A stretch of DNA of 64,000 bases. Source: Saccharospirillum sp039982735. Its GTDB lineage: Bacteria; Pseudomonadota; Gammaproteobacteria; Pseudomonadales; Natronospirillaceae. The notes beneath the pieces were generated by a model, which made no database searches, was not told where the DNA came from, and was given only the letters and a program-made list of their open reading frames with translations. The stretch spans positions 186,001 through 250,000 of the forward strand of contig NZ_JBDWXV010000003.1 of assembly GCF_039982735.1 (NCBI RefSeq). The letters run 5' to 3'. Shown piece by piece: positions 17,949-26,476 of this stretch (position 1 is its first letter; every line of letters starts with the position of its first letter). A program made the translations under genes and the position numbers.

Positions 17949-19628
17949 TCACACAGCCCGACGTCGATACTGCCGGTAACGCGGTGTCCAGAAGTTCGCC
18001 TCGATGGTTTCGCGGACCTGCTCTTCGCTGCTCATCAGGGCTACGCCATCGGCCTGAGCCTGACGGGCGACTTCAAAAGCAATTAGTTTGCTGGTTTCGC
18101 GAATATCGGCCAATGGCGGTAGCAGTGCGCCCTCGCCGGTTTGCACCATGGGAGCCTGATTGGCGAGCGCCTTTGACGCCGCCATCAACATGGAATCGGT
18201 GATACGTTCAGCACCGACGGCCAGCGCACCAAGCCCAATGCCCGGAAAGATGTAGGCATTGTTGCACTGAGCGATGGGGTAAGTCTGGCCATTGACCCTT
18301 ACCGGCCCAAACGGAGAGCCTGTTGCTACCAGCGCCTGGCCATCGGTCCAGGCCAGCACGTCGGCCGGGGTGGCCTCGACTTTGGATGTCGGGTTCGACA
18401 ATGGCATGACCACAGGCCGTGCACAGCCCGAATGCAATGCCTTAATGACGTCTTCAGTGAACAAGCCTCTCTGGCCTGAGACACCGATCAGAATGGTTGG
18501 TTTCGCCTGTTTCACGACATCCAGCAAGTCGGTACCAGACCAGCCGGCAACCAAATCGGCTGGCTGGGCTAGCCGCGCCTGAAAGTCATAAAGGTCTACC
18601 ATATCGCTGGTCAGCAACCCAAAGCGGTCGACCATAAAGACCCGCTTTCGGGCTTCGGCTTCGGACAGGCCTTCATCCTGCATCGCCACGATGATTTGCT
18701 CGGCAATACCGCAGCCGGCGGAACCGGCACCCACGAACGCAACGCGCTGTTCGCTGACCGGCTCGCCTTTGGCTTTACAAGCCGCCAACAGGGTTGCCAC
18801 ACAGACCGATGCCGTTCCCTGAATGTCATCGTTAAAGCAGCACAGTTCTTCGCGGTAGCGTTCCAGCACCGGCATGGCGTTGGTCTGGGCAAAATCTTCG
18901 AATTGCAACAGGGCATCGGGCCAGCGGCGTTTTACAGCCTGAATGAATTGTTCAATAAACGCATCGTACTCGTCCTGGCTGATGCGGTTATGGCGCCAGC
19001 CCATGTACATGGGATCGTTCAGCAGCGTCTGATTGTTGGTGCCTACATCCAGCATGATCGGCAGCGTATTGGCCGGGCTGATACCACCACAAGCGGTGTA
19101 CAACGACAACTTGCCGATGGGAATGCCCATGCCACCGATGCCCTGATCACCCAGGCCCAGAATGCGCTCGCCATCGGTCACAACGATGACTTTCACGTTG
19201 TCTTTGGTGGCACTGCGCAGCATGTCATCCATGTGATCGCGGTCCGGGTAGCTGATGAACAGGCCCCGGTGGTTGCGATAGATATTGGAGAACTCCTGAC
19301 AAGCCTCGCCCACCGTCGGGGTGTAGATGATCGGCAGCATTTCCTCGAGATGATCTTCGAGCAAGCGGAAAAACAGGGTTTCGTTGTCGTCCTGAATCGA
19401 ACGCAGGGCGATGTGGCGGTCCAGATCACTCTGGCACAACTGGTACTGACGGTAGGCCCGCTCGGCCTGCTCTTCAATGGTCTCCACGTTTTGTGGCAAC
19501 AACCCGATCAGATTGAACGAAACGCGCTCTTCCTGAGTGAAGGCACTGCCTTTGTTCAACAACGGAAGTTCCAGCAGGGTTGGTCCGGCGTAGGGAATAT
19601 AAAGCGGGCGTTTTTCAGAATTACTCAT
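17949..19628 (-). CDS. maeA: NAD-dependent malic enzyme
   Basis: 559-aa oxidative decarboxylase of malate to pyruvate, with NAD+ preferred in this subfamily (SfcA/MaeA type). Signature segments: YTPTVGEACQEFS near residue 100, the GDQGIGGMGIPIGKLSLYTA block near residue 160, FNDDIQGTASVCVATLLAA near residue 260 with metal-binding Asp residues, and the nucleotide-binding GAGSAGCGIAEQI near residue 300. It is monocistronic, with start at 19628. Together with the glyoxylate shunt it fits growth on acetate or C4 acids. Confidence 0.95.
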   Translation of the reverse strand: MSNSEKRPLYIPYAGPTLLELPLLNKGSAFTQEERVSFNLIGLLPQNVETIEEQAERAYRQYQLCQSDLDRHIALRSIQDDNETLFFRLLEDHLEEMLPIIYTPTVGEACQEFSNIYRNHRGLFISYPDRDHMDDMLRSATKDNVKVIVVTDGERILGLGDQGIGGMGIPIGKLSLYTACGGISPANTLPIMLDVGTNNQTLLNDPMYMGWRHNRISQDEYDAFIEQFIQAVKRRWPDALLQFEDFAQTNAMPVLERYREELCCFNDDIQGTASVCVATLLAACKAKGEPVSEQRVAFVGAGSAGCGIAEQIIVAMQDEGLSEAEARKRVFMVDRFGLLTSDMVDLYDFQARLAQPADLVAGWSGTDLLDVVKQAKPTILIGVSGQRGLFTEDVIKALHSGCARPVVMPLSNPTSKVEATPADVLAWTDGQALVATGSPFGPVRVNGQTYPIAQCNNAYIFPGIGLGALAVGAERITDSMLMAASKALANQAPMVQTGEGALLPPLADIRETSKLIAFEVARQAQADGVALMSSEEQVRETIEANFWTPRYRQYRRRAV

Positions 19629-19707
19629 AATGGGCAGGTCTGTTCCATGTCATTAATCGGATTTAACGGTCACTAATGGACGTATTTTAGCATCAATACA
19701 GCACCCT

Positions 19708-19753
19708 GTTCCCGCCACCGCCGGGTAGAATTCCCGGGACAGGCAGCGGGAAC
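19708..19753. terminator. Nested inverted repeat downstream of the lone TRAP binding protein
   Basis: GTTCCCGC and GCGGGAAC pair, enclosing a second stem CCGGG/CCCGG. It lies 29 bases after the 3' end of the dctP-like gene (minus strand) and upstream of maeA. There is no T-run, so termination is only likely. Confidence 0.4.
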
Positions 19754-19781
19754 CTGCGTTCCAGACAGCGAACCCGGGCCT

Positions 19782-20780
19782 TTAGTCAGGGGTCTGGTTG
19801 GCATCCAGTGCCGCTTCAATAACGTCAGCGCCGATTTGTGGTTCGTACTCCTGCCATAGGGGCTTCATGGCATTCTGCCATTGGACCAACTGCTGCAATG
19901 TCGGCTCATGCAAGGTCACGCCTGACATGGAGGCAATGGCGGCACGGTCGTTCTGGTTTTTCGCCAGTGCCACTGCATTGCCGTATTTCACCGACATCTC
20001 CATAGCAAAGCGAAACTCCTGACGTTGCTCTGCCGTCAGGCTGTTCCAGAAATCGGTATTGGTGATCACCATGTAATCCAGTACGCCATGATTCGATTGC
20101 ATCATGAACGGCTGGTGCTCATAGAAGGCCTGCGAATAGATGTTCGACCAGGTGTTCTCCTGCCCCTGAATCTCATTATCGGCCAGTGCCTGGTAGACCC
20201 GACCAAAGGCCATGGGTACAGCTTCGGCATCGAGCAGTTCAAACTGCTTTTGCAACACTTCAGAGGTCATTGTCCGGAAGCGCAGGCCCGCCAGGTCATC
20301 TGGCCGGGTGAAATCCCGATTCGCGGTCAACTGTTTAAGGCCGTTATGCAGATAACCCAGCCCCAGAATGCCATCTGACTGCATATGGGTCAGCAGGTTA
20401 AGACCGGTCGGGCTGTTCTGAAAGCGCTCAACCGCTTCCATGTTGGCGAACAGAAAGGGCAGGTCATACACCATCAACTGCCCGGTATAGGCTTCAAACT
20501 TAGACAGTGACGGGGCCGCGAAGTGGATGCGACCCTCTGCAATGGCCACTACGGCTTCGTCGTCGTCCATCAGTTCGGTATTGGGATATATCTCAATTTG
20601 AAACTGATCCCCCATCCGACGCTCAATCATCGATTTGAACATCAGTGCCATTTTGCCTTTGGGTGTGTTTTCACTGACAACGTGAGAAAAAATCAGGGTT
20701 TGGGGTTCAGCCGAAGCAAACCCGGCAACCAGAACGCAAGGCAATGCGAGTCGCAACCAGCGAAGAGAGAGCAGCGTCAT
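19782..20780 (-). CDS. TRAP transporter substrate-binding protein (DctP family), unpaired
   Basis: 332-aa periplasmic solute-binding protein with a Sec signal peptide (about residues 1-24). The DctP family pattern is clear: FSHVVSENTPKGKMA near the N terminus, then VYDLPFLF, then LRFRTMTSEVLQKQFELLDA, where the conserved Arg contacts the carboxylate of the ligand, and QGQENTWSNIYSQAFYE. The similarity is to C4-dicarboxylate binders. No membrane subunits (DctQ, DctM) are adjacent, so it must share membrane components encoded elsewhere or have a sensory role. Confidence 0.9.
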   Translation of the reverse strand: MTLLSLRWLRLALPCVLVAGFASAEPQTLIFSHVVSENTPKGKMALMFKSMIERRMGDQFQIEIYPNTELMDDDEAVVAIAEGRIHFAAPSLSKFEAYTGQLMVYDLPFLFANMEAVERFQNSPTGLNLLTHMQSDGILGLGYLHNGLKQLTANRDFTRPDDLAGLRFRTMTSEVLQKQFELLDAEAVPMAFGRVYQALADNEIQGQENTWSNIYSQAFYEHQPFMMQSNHGVLDYMVITNTDFWNSLTAEQRQEFRFAMEMSVKYGNAVALAKNQNDRAAIASMSGVTLHEPTLQQLVQWQNAMKPLWQEYEPQIGADVIEAALDANQTPD

Positions 20781-20975
20781 GAGCGTTTCCTGTGATTAAA
20801 ATTATTGTAGTGGTAGGTCGCCGCAGCGCCAACCCGAATCACAAGCAAGAATGGCGCCACTGCCACAAGGCCGTGACGGCGCGAAGCTGCTGCCGATGAC
20901 GGGTAGGAATCCACCCAATTCCAGCCCGGAAGTGGTGGCATCCCATCCATTTACCCGGATTGGCTTGCAACGACA

Positions 20976-22415
20976 CTATTGCGGAGGGCGCGGCTTCTTG
21001 CGCCTGCCACTGACCACGTCGAAAACGACACCGGAAATGGGTGTGAAGCGTGACACTCGAAAAACCAGATCACGCACGCGACCACGTTGCTTTACCCGCA
21101 ACTCAGGCGCCCTGGGCAAGTACCACAGGGCAACGACGGCACGAAGCACCGCAGAGATCACAAATATGACCCAGATGGGACGCGCAATTGGCCACGACCA
21201 GTTACCGATGACGAGAGCATTCGGCACCCAACTGATCAGATACCCGCCGCTGATGGCACCTACAAACACAGCAGCCGCGCCAATGGTGGATTGCATGGCG
21301 GCATAGCCGGCGAATTCACTGTCGTCGGGTTTCAGGTCATAGAGGAAGTTCGATGTTGCCAGCGTAAATCCGGCCCAGGCCGCACCCCCCAGCATTTGCA
21401 CACCCATCAGATACACCAGGTTATCGGAAAACAGCCAGAGCACCGGCAACACCGGTATGACCGTAGCACCCAGAGCCATGACATAGCGGTTACCCTTGCG
21501 GTCGGCAATGCGCCCCCAGTAACGCAACAACACAAACTGAACCAGAATGGAGGCCGCCGTGTTCAGCGTAAATTGCAGGTAGGTGAATTGCAGATCGCGC
21601 AGCATATAAACGGCAAAAAACGGGGCCGACAAGGCCACCATGCATTGCATGCCGGCCAGAAACAGCGTGAAGCGCCGAAACCGCTGGTCGGCAAAGGCGC
21701 GTTTCATGCTGCGCAGTGTATGCATCAGACCACGGCCACGGGAGTGATCTGGCCGGTAGGGATCGTACATCCGATGCAGGTATCGGGTGGACATGCCGCG
21801 GCCAAATACGGCAATGAGAAACAGAGCGGCAAAGCCCAGTGATTCAACACTCAGCGAGGCCGAGCCATTCAGCAACAGGCCACCCGACAGAAAGGCGAAG
21901 AACGACGTCGCCATGGCCAGCCGGGAGCGAACGCCGAAATAGCGCCCGCGCAACCGGGGAGGAACCAGGTTGCCCATCAGGGCTTTCCATTGCGGTTGAG
22001 CCAGGTTGGAAGCACCGTGATAGACAATGGCACAGCCGATCAACAGCGGCACCCGGGCGCCCTCGGGCCAGGGGAACGGCAGCGCCAGAGCACACAGACC
22101 CACCAGCGACAGGGTTTGCACGGCAGCGCCCAACACGATCAGGCTACGACGTGGCCAGTAGCCGCCAAGCCAGACCGACAGTATCTGAAACAGGCCGCCC
22201 AGTAGCTGCGGTATACCGGTCAACCAGCCAATTTGCACACTGCTTGCCCGCAGAAATATCGCAAAGGCATTGAGGAACTGATCCACCGTCCCGGTCATCA
22301 CCGAAGACGCCACACTGTCTTTCATCGACACCGTTAGGCTGTCGCGAACCCGTTGCGCCGGCCTGGGTTCTGGCGGTGGCGTTTCCGCTATGGTTGGCAA
22401 TTCAGATTCAGACAT
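20976..22415 (-). CDS. MFS transporter
   Basis: 479-aa major facilitator protein with about 12 transmembrane helices and a Pro/Glu-rich N-terminal extension of about 30 residues. A conserved block LMGNLVPPRLRGRYFGVRSR lies near residue 155, in the usual loop of the first half. No substrate can be assigned. The C terminus is basic (GRRKKPRPPQ). It is monocistronic, between the unpaired dctP and a LysR gene on the same strand. Confidence 0.85.
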   Translation of the reverse strand: MSESELPTIAETPPPEPRPAQRVRDSLTVSMKDSVASSVMTGTVDQFLNAFAIFLRASSVQIGWLTGIPQLLGGLFQILSVWLGGYWPRRSLIVLGAAVQTLSLVGLCALALPFPWPEGARVPLLIGCAIVYHGASNLAQPQWKALMGNLVPPRLRGRYFGVRSRLAMATSFFAFLSGGLLLNGSASLSVESLGFAALFLIAVFGRGMSTRYLHRMYDPYRPDHSRGRGLMHTLRSMKRAFADQRFRRFTLFLAGMQCMVALSAPFFAVYMLRDLQFTYLQFTLNTAASILVQFVLLRYWGRIADRKGNRYVMALGATVIPVLPVLWLFSDNLVYLMGVQMLGGAAWAGFTLATSNFLYDLKPDDSEFAGYAAMQSTIGAAAVFVGAISGGYLISWVPNALVIGNWSWPIARPIWVIFVISAVLRAVVALWYLPRAPELRVKQRGRVRDLVFRVSRFTPISGVVFDVVSGRRKKPRPPQ

Positions 22416-22624
22416 GAAAGATCCGTTAAAAACGACAATCGGTATCGGAGACTAGAAGCCCTCGCGTGAAATTCTGTTACTAAGGAACAACGCCAGCAAG
22501 TTCAGGGCGAGGCCCGGAACTTTACTGTATGAACCGCCGGAATAGCACCGCTATTTCAAGGTTTGACAACGAAGCTCTGGGCTTGCTGGCACCGTGACAG
22601 TGACAGAACTGTCCGCATGGACCA

Positions 22625-23524
22625 CTAGCTCTGGAGGTGCTCCGGACACTCCATCCGATCCGACAAAAAATCGATGAATGTTCGCACTTTAGCAGACAGA
22701 TAACGCCGGCTGGTATAAACCGCATAAAGCTGGCTGTTAAGCGGTGTATAGCCCGGCAGTACCTGGGTCAGATTACCCTGCCCCAATTCCCGCTCAACCA
22801 GGCCACCGGGCAAGATAGCGATGCCCATGTCATTGACCGCCGCTGACAGTAACAGCGACTCGTTGTTCGACTGCAACACCGAGTTAAAGTTAATTTTCAC
22901 CTCTCCTTCCGGCCCGGTCAGGGTAAATTCCTTACCGCGAATCAGCGAATACGCCAGCATGCCGTGCCGCTCCAGATCGCTGCCCTGCTCTGGCGTACCG
23001 TGGCGCTCCAGGTAGCCTGGCGAGGCGACAATGTAAAACGGAATCGTCATCAGCGGGCGGGCAATCAGGTTAGGGTGCAGCGTGCGGCTAGCCCGAAGTG
23101 CCAGATCGAACCCTTCCTCAACGATGTCGACAAAACGCCCGCTGATGTCGATATCGAAGGTAACTTCCGGGTAATGCTCACGAAATTCCCGCAGCAACCG
23201 GGTAAAGTAGTCTGTTGCCAGCCACATGGGGGCAGTAAAGCGAATGGTGCCACGCGGTGTAACCGTCGCGCGACTGACCGTGGCTTCAACTTCATCGAGC
23301 TCTTCAAGCATGGCCCGACACCGCTCCAAATAAACCCGGCCAGACTCCGTCACACTCAGGTGACGACTGTTCCGGTTCAGCAGGCGGGCGCCCAGGCGGT
23401 TTTCCAGGTGCATGACGTGCTTGCTGACCATCGCCTTGGACAGACCCAGATGCTCGGCCGCCTGAACAAAACTTGCGTGATCGACCACGGCCAACAGCAC
23501 CTTCATGCTAAGCAACGTATCCAT
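22625..23524 (-). CDS. LysR-family regulator divergent from an FMN reductase
   Basis: LysR-type regulator of the AaeR/DhcR-like branch: HTH at residues 1-60 (ASFVQAAEHLGLSKAMVSKH) and a C-terminal effector domain. The frame extends to 23551, but the start at 23524 (MDTLLSMKV) matches the usual N terminus, and the longer version would run through the palindrome at 23533-23549. It is transcribed away from the NAD(P)H-dependent FMN reductase gene, the standard arrangement for a regulator and its redox target. Confidence 0.9.
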   Translation of the reverse strand: MDTLLSMKVLLAVVDHASFVQAAEHLGLSKAMVSKHVMHLENRLGARLLNRNSRHLSVTESGRVYLERCRAMLEELDEVEATVSRATVTPRGTIRFTAPMWLATDYFTRLLREFREHYPEVTFDIDISGRFVDIVEEGFDLALRASRTLHPNLIARPLMTIPFYIVASPGYLERHGTPEQGSDLERHGMLAYSLIRGKEFTLTGPEGEVKINFNSVLQSNNESLLLSAAVNDMGIAILPGGLVERELGQGNLTQVLPGYTPLNSQLYAVYTSRRYLSAKVRTFIDFLSDRMECPEHLQS

Positions 23525-23532
23525 AACCCATG

Positions 23533-23549
23533 GTTTCCTATTACGAAAC
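23533..23549. promoter_or_regulatory. Putative LysR operator between regulator and FMN reductase
   Basis: GTTTCCTATTACGAAAC: arms GTTTC/GAAAC with a 7-base spacer, close to the T-N11-A format. It lies 9 bp before the LysR start and 104 bp before the FMN reductase start, well placed to control both. Confidence 0.5.
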
Positions 23550-23652
23550 AATCTGTCAATAATAGCCCCATTGATTGCCGCTGGGTAGTCTTCATACTGT
23601 GGGGGTGATACAGAATTCGGGTGCCCATTCGGTCACCCCAGAGGAGCTTACT

Positions 23653-24207
23653 ATGAACAAGATTGCAGTCGTAACAGGTTCAACCCGCCCGGGGCGTAAC
23701 AACATTGCCGTGGCAAACTGGGTTCTGGAAAACGCACAAAAGCGCAGCGACGCTCAATTTGAGTTAGTCGATATTGCTGATTTCAACCTGCCGGTACTGG
23801 ATGAAGCCATGCCCGCTGGCTTTCAGCAGTATGCTAATGAGCACACCAAAAAATGGTCACAGACCATTGCCCAGTACGATGGCTATATCTTCGTGACACC
23901 GGAATACAACCACAGCATTTCAGGTGCGCTGAAGAACGCGCTGGATTACATCAGTGTCGAGTGGAACAACAAAGCCGCCGGTTTTGTTGGCTACGGTTCC
24001 GCCGGTGGTGTGCGTGCCGTTGAGCACCTGCGCCAAATCGCATCAGAACTGCAACTGGCTCACGTGCGCAACCAGGTTCAATTGTCGCTGTTCACCGATT
24101 TTGAAAACTTCAGTGAGTTCAAACCAGCCGACATGCACCAGGAAACGCTGTCCGCCATGCTCGACCAACTGGTCGCCTGGACTGGTGCTATGAAAACACT
24201 GCGCTAA
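23653..24207 (+). CDS. NAD(P)H-dependent FMN reductase/quinone reductase-like flavoprotein
   Basis: 184-aa flavodoxin-fold oxidoreductase of the NADPH-dependent FMN reductase family (PF03358), which includes ChrR-type quinone or chromate reductases. FMN phosphate loop GSTRPGRNNIAV at residues 9-20; TPEYNHSISGALKNALDY at about 78-95 is the family signature. The frame opens at 23575, but the ATG at 23653 has GAGGAG in front. It is divergent from a LysR regulator and closed by a strong terminator; probably induced by quinones or other electrophiles (inference). Confidence 0.9.
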   Translation: MNKIAVVTGSTRPGRNNIAVANWVLENAQKRSDAQFELVDIADFNLPVLDEAMPAGFQQYANEHTKKWSQTIAQYDGYIFVTPEYNHSISGALKNALDYISVEWNNKAAGFVGYGSAGGVRAVEHLRQIASELQLAHVRNQVQLSLFTDFENFSEFKPADMHQETLSAMLDQLVAWTGAMKTLR

Positions 24208-24228
24208 GCGCGCAGTCGGATCATAATG

Positions 24229-24259
24229 AAAAAGACGGGCCTTGCCCGTCTTTTTTTTT
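24229..24259 (+). terminator. Intrinsic terminator of the FMN reductase gene
   Basis: AAAAAGACGGGC and GCCCGTCTTTTT pair around CTT and end in a run of nine T residues. Confidence 0.93.
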
Positions 24260-24300
24260 GGTATCCTGGAGAACTATGGATGCCTGCTTCAACAAAAGGC

Positions 24301-24780
24301 TCAGCGTGACAAACTCTGGCGCATCACATGCTGTGGCCCGGCTGCCCCACCCAGGTACAGGTCGCCGGTATCGGTAAAGCCACCCTGCTGGTAACACCGG
24401 TAAGCGGCCAGATTTCTGCAATTGACCGTGAGCCACACCGCAGCCGAACCGGGGTAAGCCCTGGCCAGATAAGGCGTCAGTGCTATTACCGCTGCCTTGC
24501 CCAGGCCCTGACCTTGTCGGCGGCTATCGATCAGAAACGTTCTGATACCCAGAGAGCCCTGATCGCAAAATTCGAATTCACGATCAAATCGGGTATCGAC
24601 AATAAAGAATCCAACCAACGACTGGTCAAACCAGATGCCATGCGGGTGTCGCGCCTCATCGCTCCCGGCGAGCGCGTCGGCAACGGTGCCGGTATAAGCC
24701 AGTTGCTCGGGTGCCACAGATAAAGCAGTGGCCCGCTCATAGCCGTCGCGTGGCAACCGCTCCAGGGATAACGCGTTCAA
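24301..24780 (-). CDS. GNAT-family N-acetyltransferase
   Basis: 159-aa acetyltransferase of the GNAT fold. The acetyl-CoA pyrophosphate loop is RRQGQGLGKAAV near residue 90, and the C-terminal motif LTVNCRNLAAYRCYQQGGF resembles diamine/polyamine acetyltransferases of the PaiA/BltD group. The acceptor is not determinable. Its start overlaps the stop of the upstream VOC gene by 4 bases (ATGA), so the two are translated together. Confidence 0.82.
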   Translation of the reverse strand: MNALSLERLPRDGYERATALSVAPEQLAYTGTVADALAGSDEARHPHGIWFDQSLVGFFIVDTRFDREFEFCDQGSLGIRTFLIDSRRQGQGLGKAAVIALTPYLARAYPGSAAVWLTVNCRNLAAYRCYQQGGFTDTGDLYLGGAAGPQHVMRQSLSR

Positions 24781-25214
24781 CGGGCAAACAAACTGCTGCG
24801 ATCGGCAAAGCCTTTCATTTCAATGGCATTGCCGCTGGGGTCGCGGAAAAACAAGGTGCCCTGCTCTCCTGGCTCGCCTTTAAAGCGAATGTAGGGCTTG
24901 ATCACGAATTCAAAGTTCATGGCCGTCAGCCGATCGGCCATGGCCTGCCATTCGTCCATCGACAGCACGACACCGAAATGGGGCACCGGCACGTCATGTC
25001 CGTCAACCGCATTGGAAATGGGTTTTGCCGCCTCTGCCTGTTCTGAAAGGTGAGCGACAATTTGATGCCCGAAGAAGTCGAAGTCGATCCAATGGTCGGA
25101 ACTGCGCCCTTCGGCACAGCCCAGAACCTCGCCATAGAACTGCCGGGCGGCGCCCAGATCGTGAACAGGAAAGGCCAGATGAAATGGCGACAACGCCTGG
25201 TATTGGGTAGACAT
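24777..25214 (-). CDS. VOC-family (glyoxalase/dioxygenase-fold) protein
   Basis: 145-aa vicinal-oxygen-chelate protein made of two beta-alpha-beta-beta-beta modules. HLAFPVHDLGAARQFYGEVLG at residues 12-31 opens the first module, and the Glu/His pattern near GNAIEMKGF close to the C terminus provides the usual metal ligands. Related uncharacterised proteins are annotated as glyoxalase-like. It is translationally coupled to the downstream GNAT gene. The reaction is unknown. Confidence 0.82.
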   Translation of the reverse strand: MSTQYQALSPFHLAFPVHDLGAARQFYGEVLGCAEGRSSDHWIDFDFFGHQIVAHLSEQAEAAKPISNAVDGHDVPVPHFGVVLSMDEWQAMADRLTAMNFEFVIKPYIRFKGEPGEQGTLFFRDPSGNAIEMKGFADRSSLFAR

Positions 25215-25250
25215 GGGGATACCTCGCTAACGCAGAGAAACAAGAATTAC

Positions 25251-25274
25251 CGGAGCCCGAGATTATCGGCTCCG
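25251..25274 (-). terminator. Hairpin downstream of the SDR gene
   Basis: CGGAGCC and GGCTCCG pair around a 10-base loop. On the minus strand it is followed by AATTCTTGTTTC, a weak T-rich tail. It separates the SDR-cupin genes from the VOC-GNAT pair. Confidence 0.4.
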
Positions 25275-25308
25275 GTCCGGGCAATCAATGCCGTTCACGG
25301 GTGTTGCC

Positions 25309-26064
25309 TTACAACCCACCGGCCAGATCAATCACACTGCCGGTGCAGTATGACGACCGATCCGACACCAGCCACAAGATCGCCTCGGCAATTTCTTCCG
25401 GCTGGCCACCCCGCTGCAACGGAATGCGATCGCTCAATCGTGCCACCCGGCCCGGTTCGCCGCCATCGGAATGAATGTCGGTGTGAATCAGCCCGGGCCG
25501 GACCGCGTTCACCCTTATACCCTCGGCGGCCACCTCCAGTGACAACCCCCGGGTCATCGTATCCAGCGCGCCTTTGGAGGCTGCATAGTCGACATATTCA
25601 TTCGGTGAACCGGTTCTCGCCGCCGCCGAAGAGACATTAACAATGGTGCCACCGGGCCCGCCATGGCGTGTCGACATGCGTTTTACGGCTTCACGGCAAC
25701 AGATAAATGGCCCGGTCACATTGGTCGCCAGAACCTGGTTTATGCGCTCGGCGGTCATGTTTTCCAGGCGCATCTGGGTCTTCAATATCCCCGCATTGTT
25801 GACCAGGACGCGGAGTGTTCCGGGCAACCGGTCGATCACCTGGAACAACCTCTCCACCTCGGCTTCCTGCGATACATCAGCCTGGATAACCTGGCACTTT
25901 CCGCCCGTTTCGCCAATGCTCATCGCCAACGCCCTGGCCGATGCGGCATCGGACCGGTAGTTGATGCACACAAAATACCCTGCTTTTGCCAATAACCGGG
26001 CAGTCGCCGCGCCGATACCCCGGCCTGCGCCGGTGACCAGTGCGATGGCGTTTGTCGTTGTCAT
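25309..26064 (-). CDS. SDR-family oxidoreductase
   Basis: 251-aa classical short-chain dehydrogenase/reductase. Cofactor motif TGAGRGIG at residues 11-18, NNAG near residue 89, catalytic Ser in VNVSSAAA near residue 142 and YVDYAASKG with the catalytic Tyr and Lys near residues 157-161. The basic residue after the second strand (NYRSD) suggests NADP(H). It is preceded at 32 bases by a cupin gene on the same strand. Substrate unknown. Confidence 0.9.
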   Translation of the reverse strand: MTTTNAIALVTGAGRGIGAATARLLAKAGYFVCINYRSDAASARALAMSIGETGGKCQVIQADVSQEAEVERLFQVIDRLPGTLRVLVNNAGILKTQMRLENMTAERINQVLATNVTGPFICCREAVKRMSTRHGGPGGTIVNVSSAAARTGSPNEYVDYAASKGALDTMTRGLSLEVAAEGIRVNAVRPGLIHTDIHSDGGEPGRVARLSDRIPLQRGGQPEEIAEAILWLVSDRSSYCTGSVIDLAGGL

Positions 26065-26096
26065 AGCGTTACCTGCCTGATCATGAGAATGGTGCG

Positions 26097-26408
26097 TCAG
26101 ACACTGCCGGCCTGCTCGACCACCAGTATCCGGGCTTCGCCCAATGGATGGGCGACGTGCTCAGTGCCAACCGACGCGTAAAACACATCACCGCTTTCCA
26201 GAACAACAGAGTGCTCAACGCCGGCTTCGCGATACAACATCTCAACCCGGCCATCCAGCACAGCAAACACTTCCTGCCCGTCGTTGATGTGCCATTTATA
26301 GGGCTGATCAGTCCAGTGCAAGCGCGTTGAGATTCCGTTCATCAGGGCAATATCCTGAGCGCCCCAGGCTTTCTCTGCGGTGAAATCTTTGGCTCGATAG
26401 ATGTTCAT
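26097..26408 (-). CDS. Single-domain cupin protein
   Basis: 103-aa cupin. The first conserved motif is around WHINDGQEVFAVLDGRVEM (residues 39-57) and the second around GDVFYASVGTEHVAHP (residues 73-88), supplying His and Glu metal ligands. No catalytic function can be assigned; such proteins can be small isomerases, sensors or dioxygenases. It is probably co-transcribed with the SDR gene. Confidence 0.83.
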   Translation of the reverse strand: MNIYRAKDFTAEKAWGAQDIALMNGISTRLHWTDQPYKWHINDGQEVFAVLDGRVEMLYREAGVEHSVVLESGDVFYASVGTEHVAHPLGEARILVVEQAGSV

Positions 26409-26476
26409 GATCGCCTTAACAGTTAATTGGAACTCGCATCAAAATGCTCGGTTTGCGGCTAAGTTCGCTGTTCACA

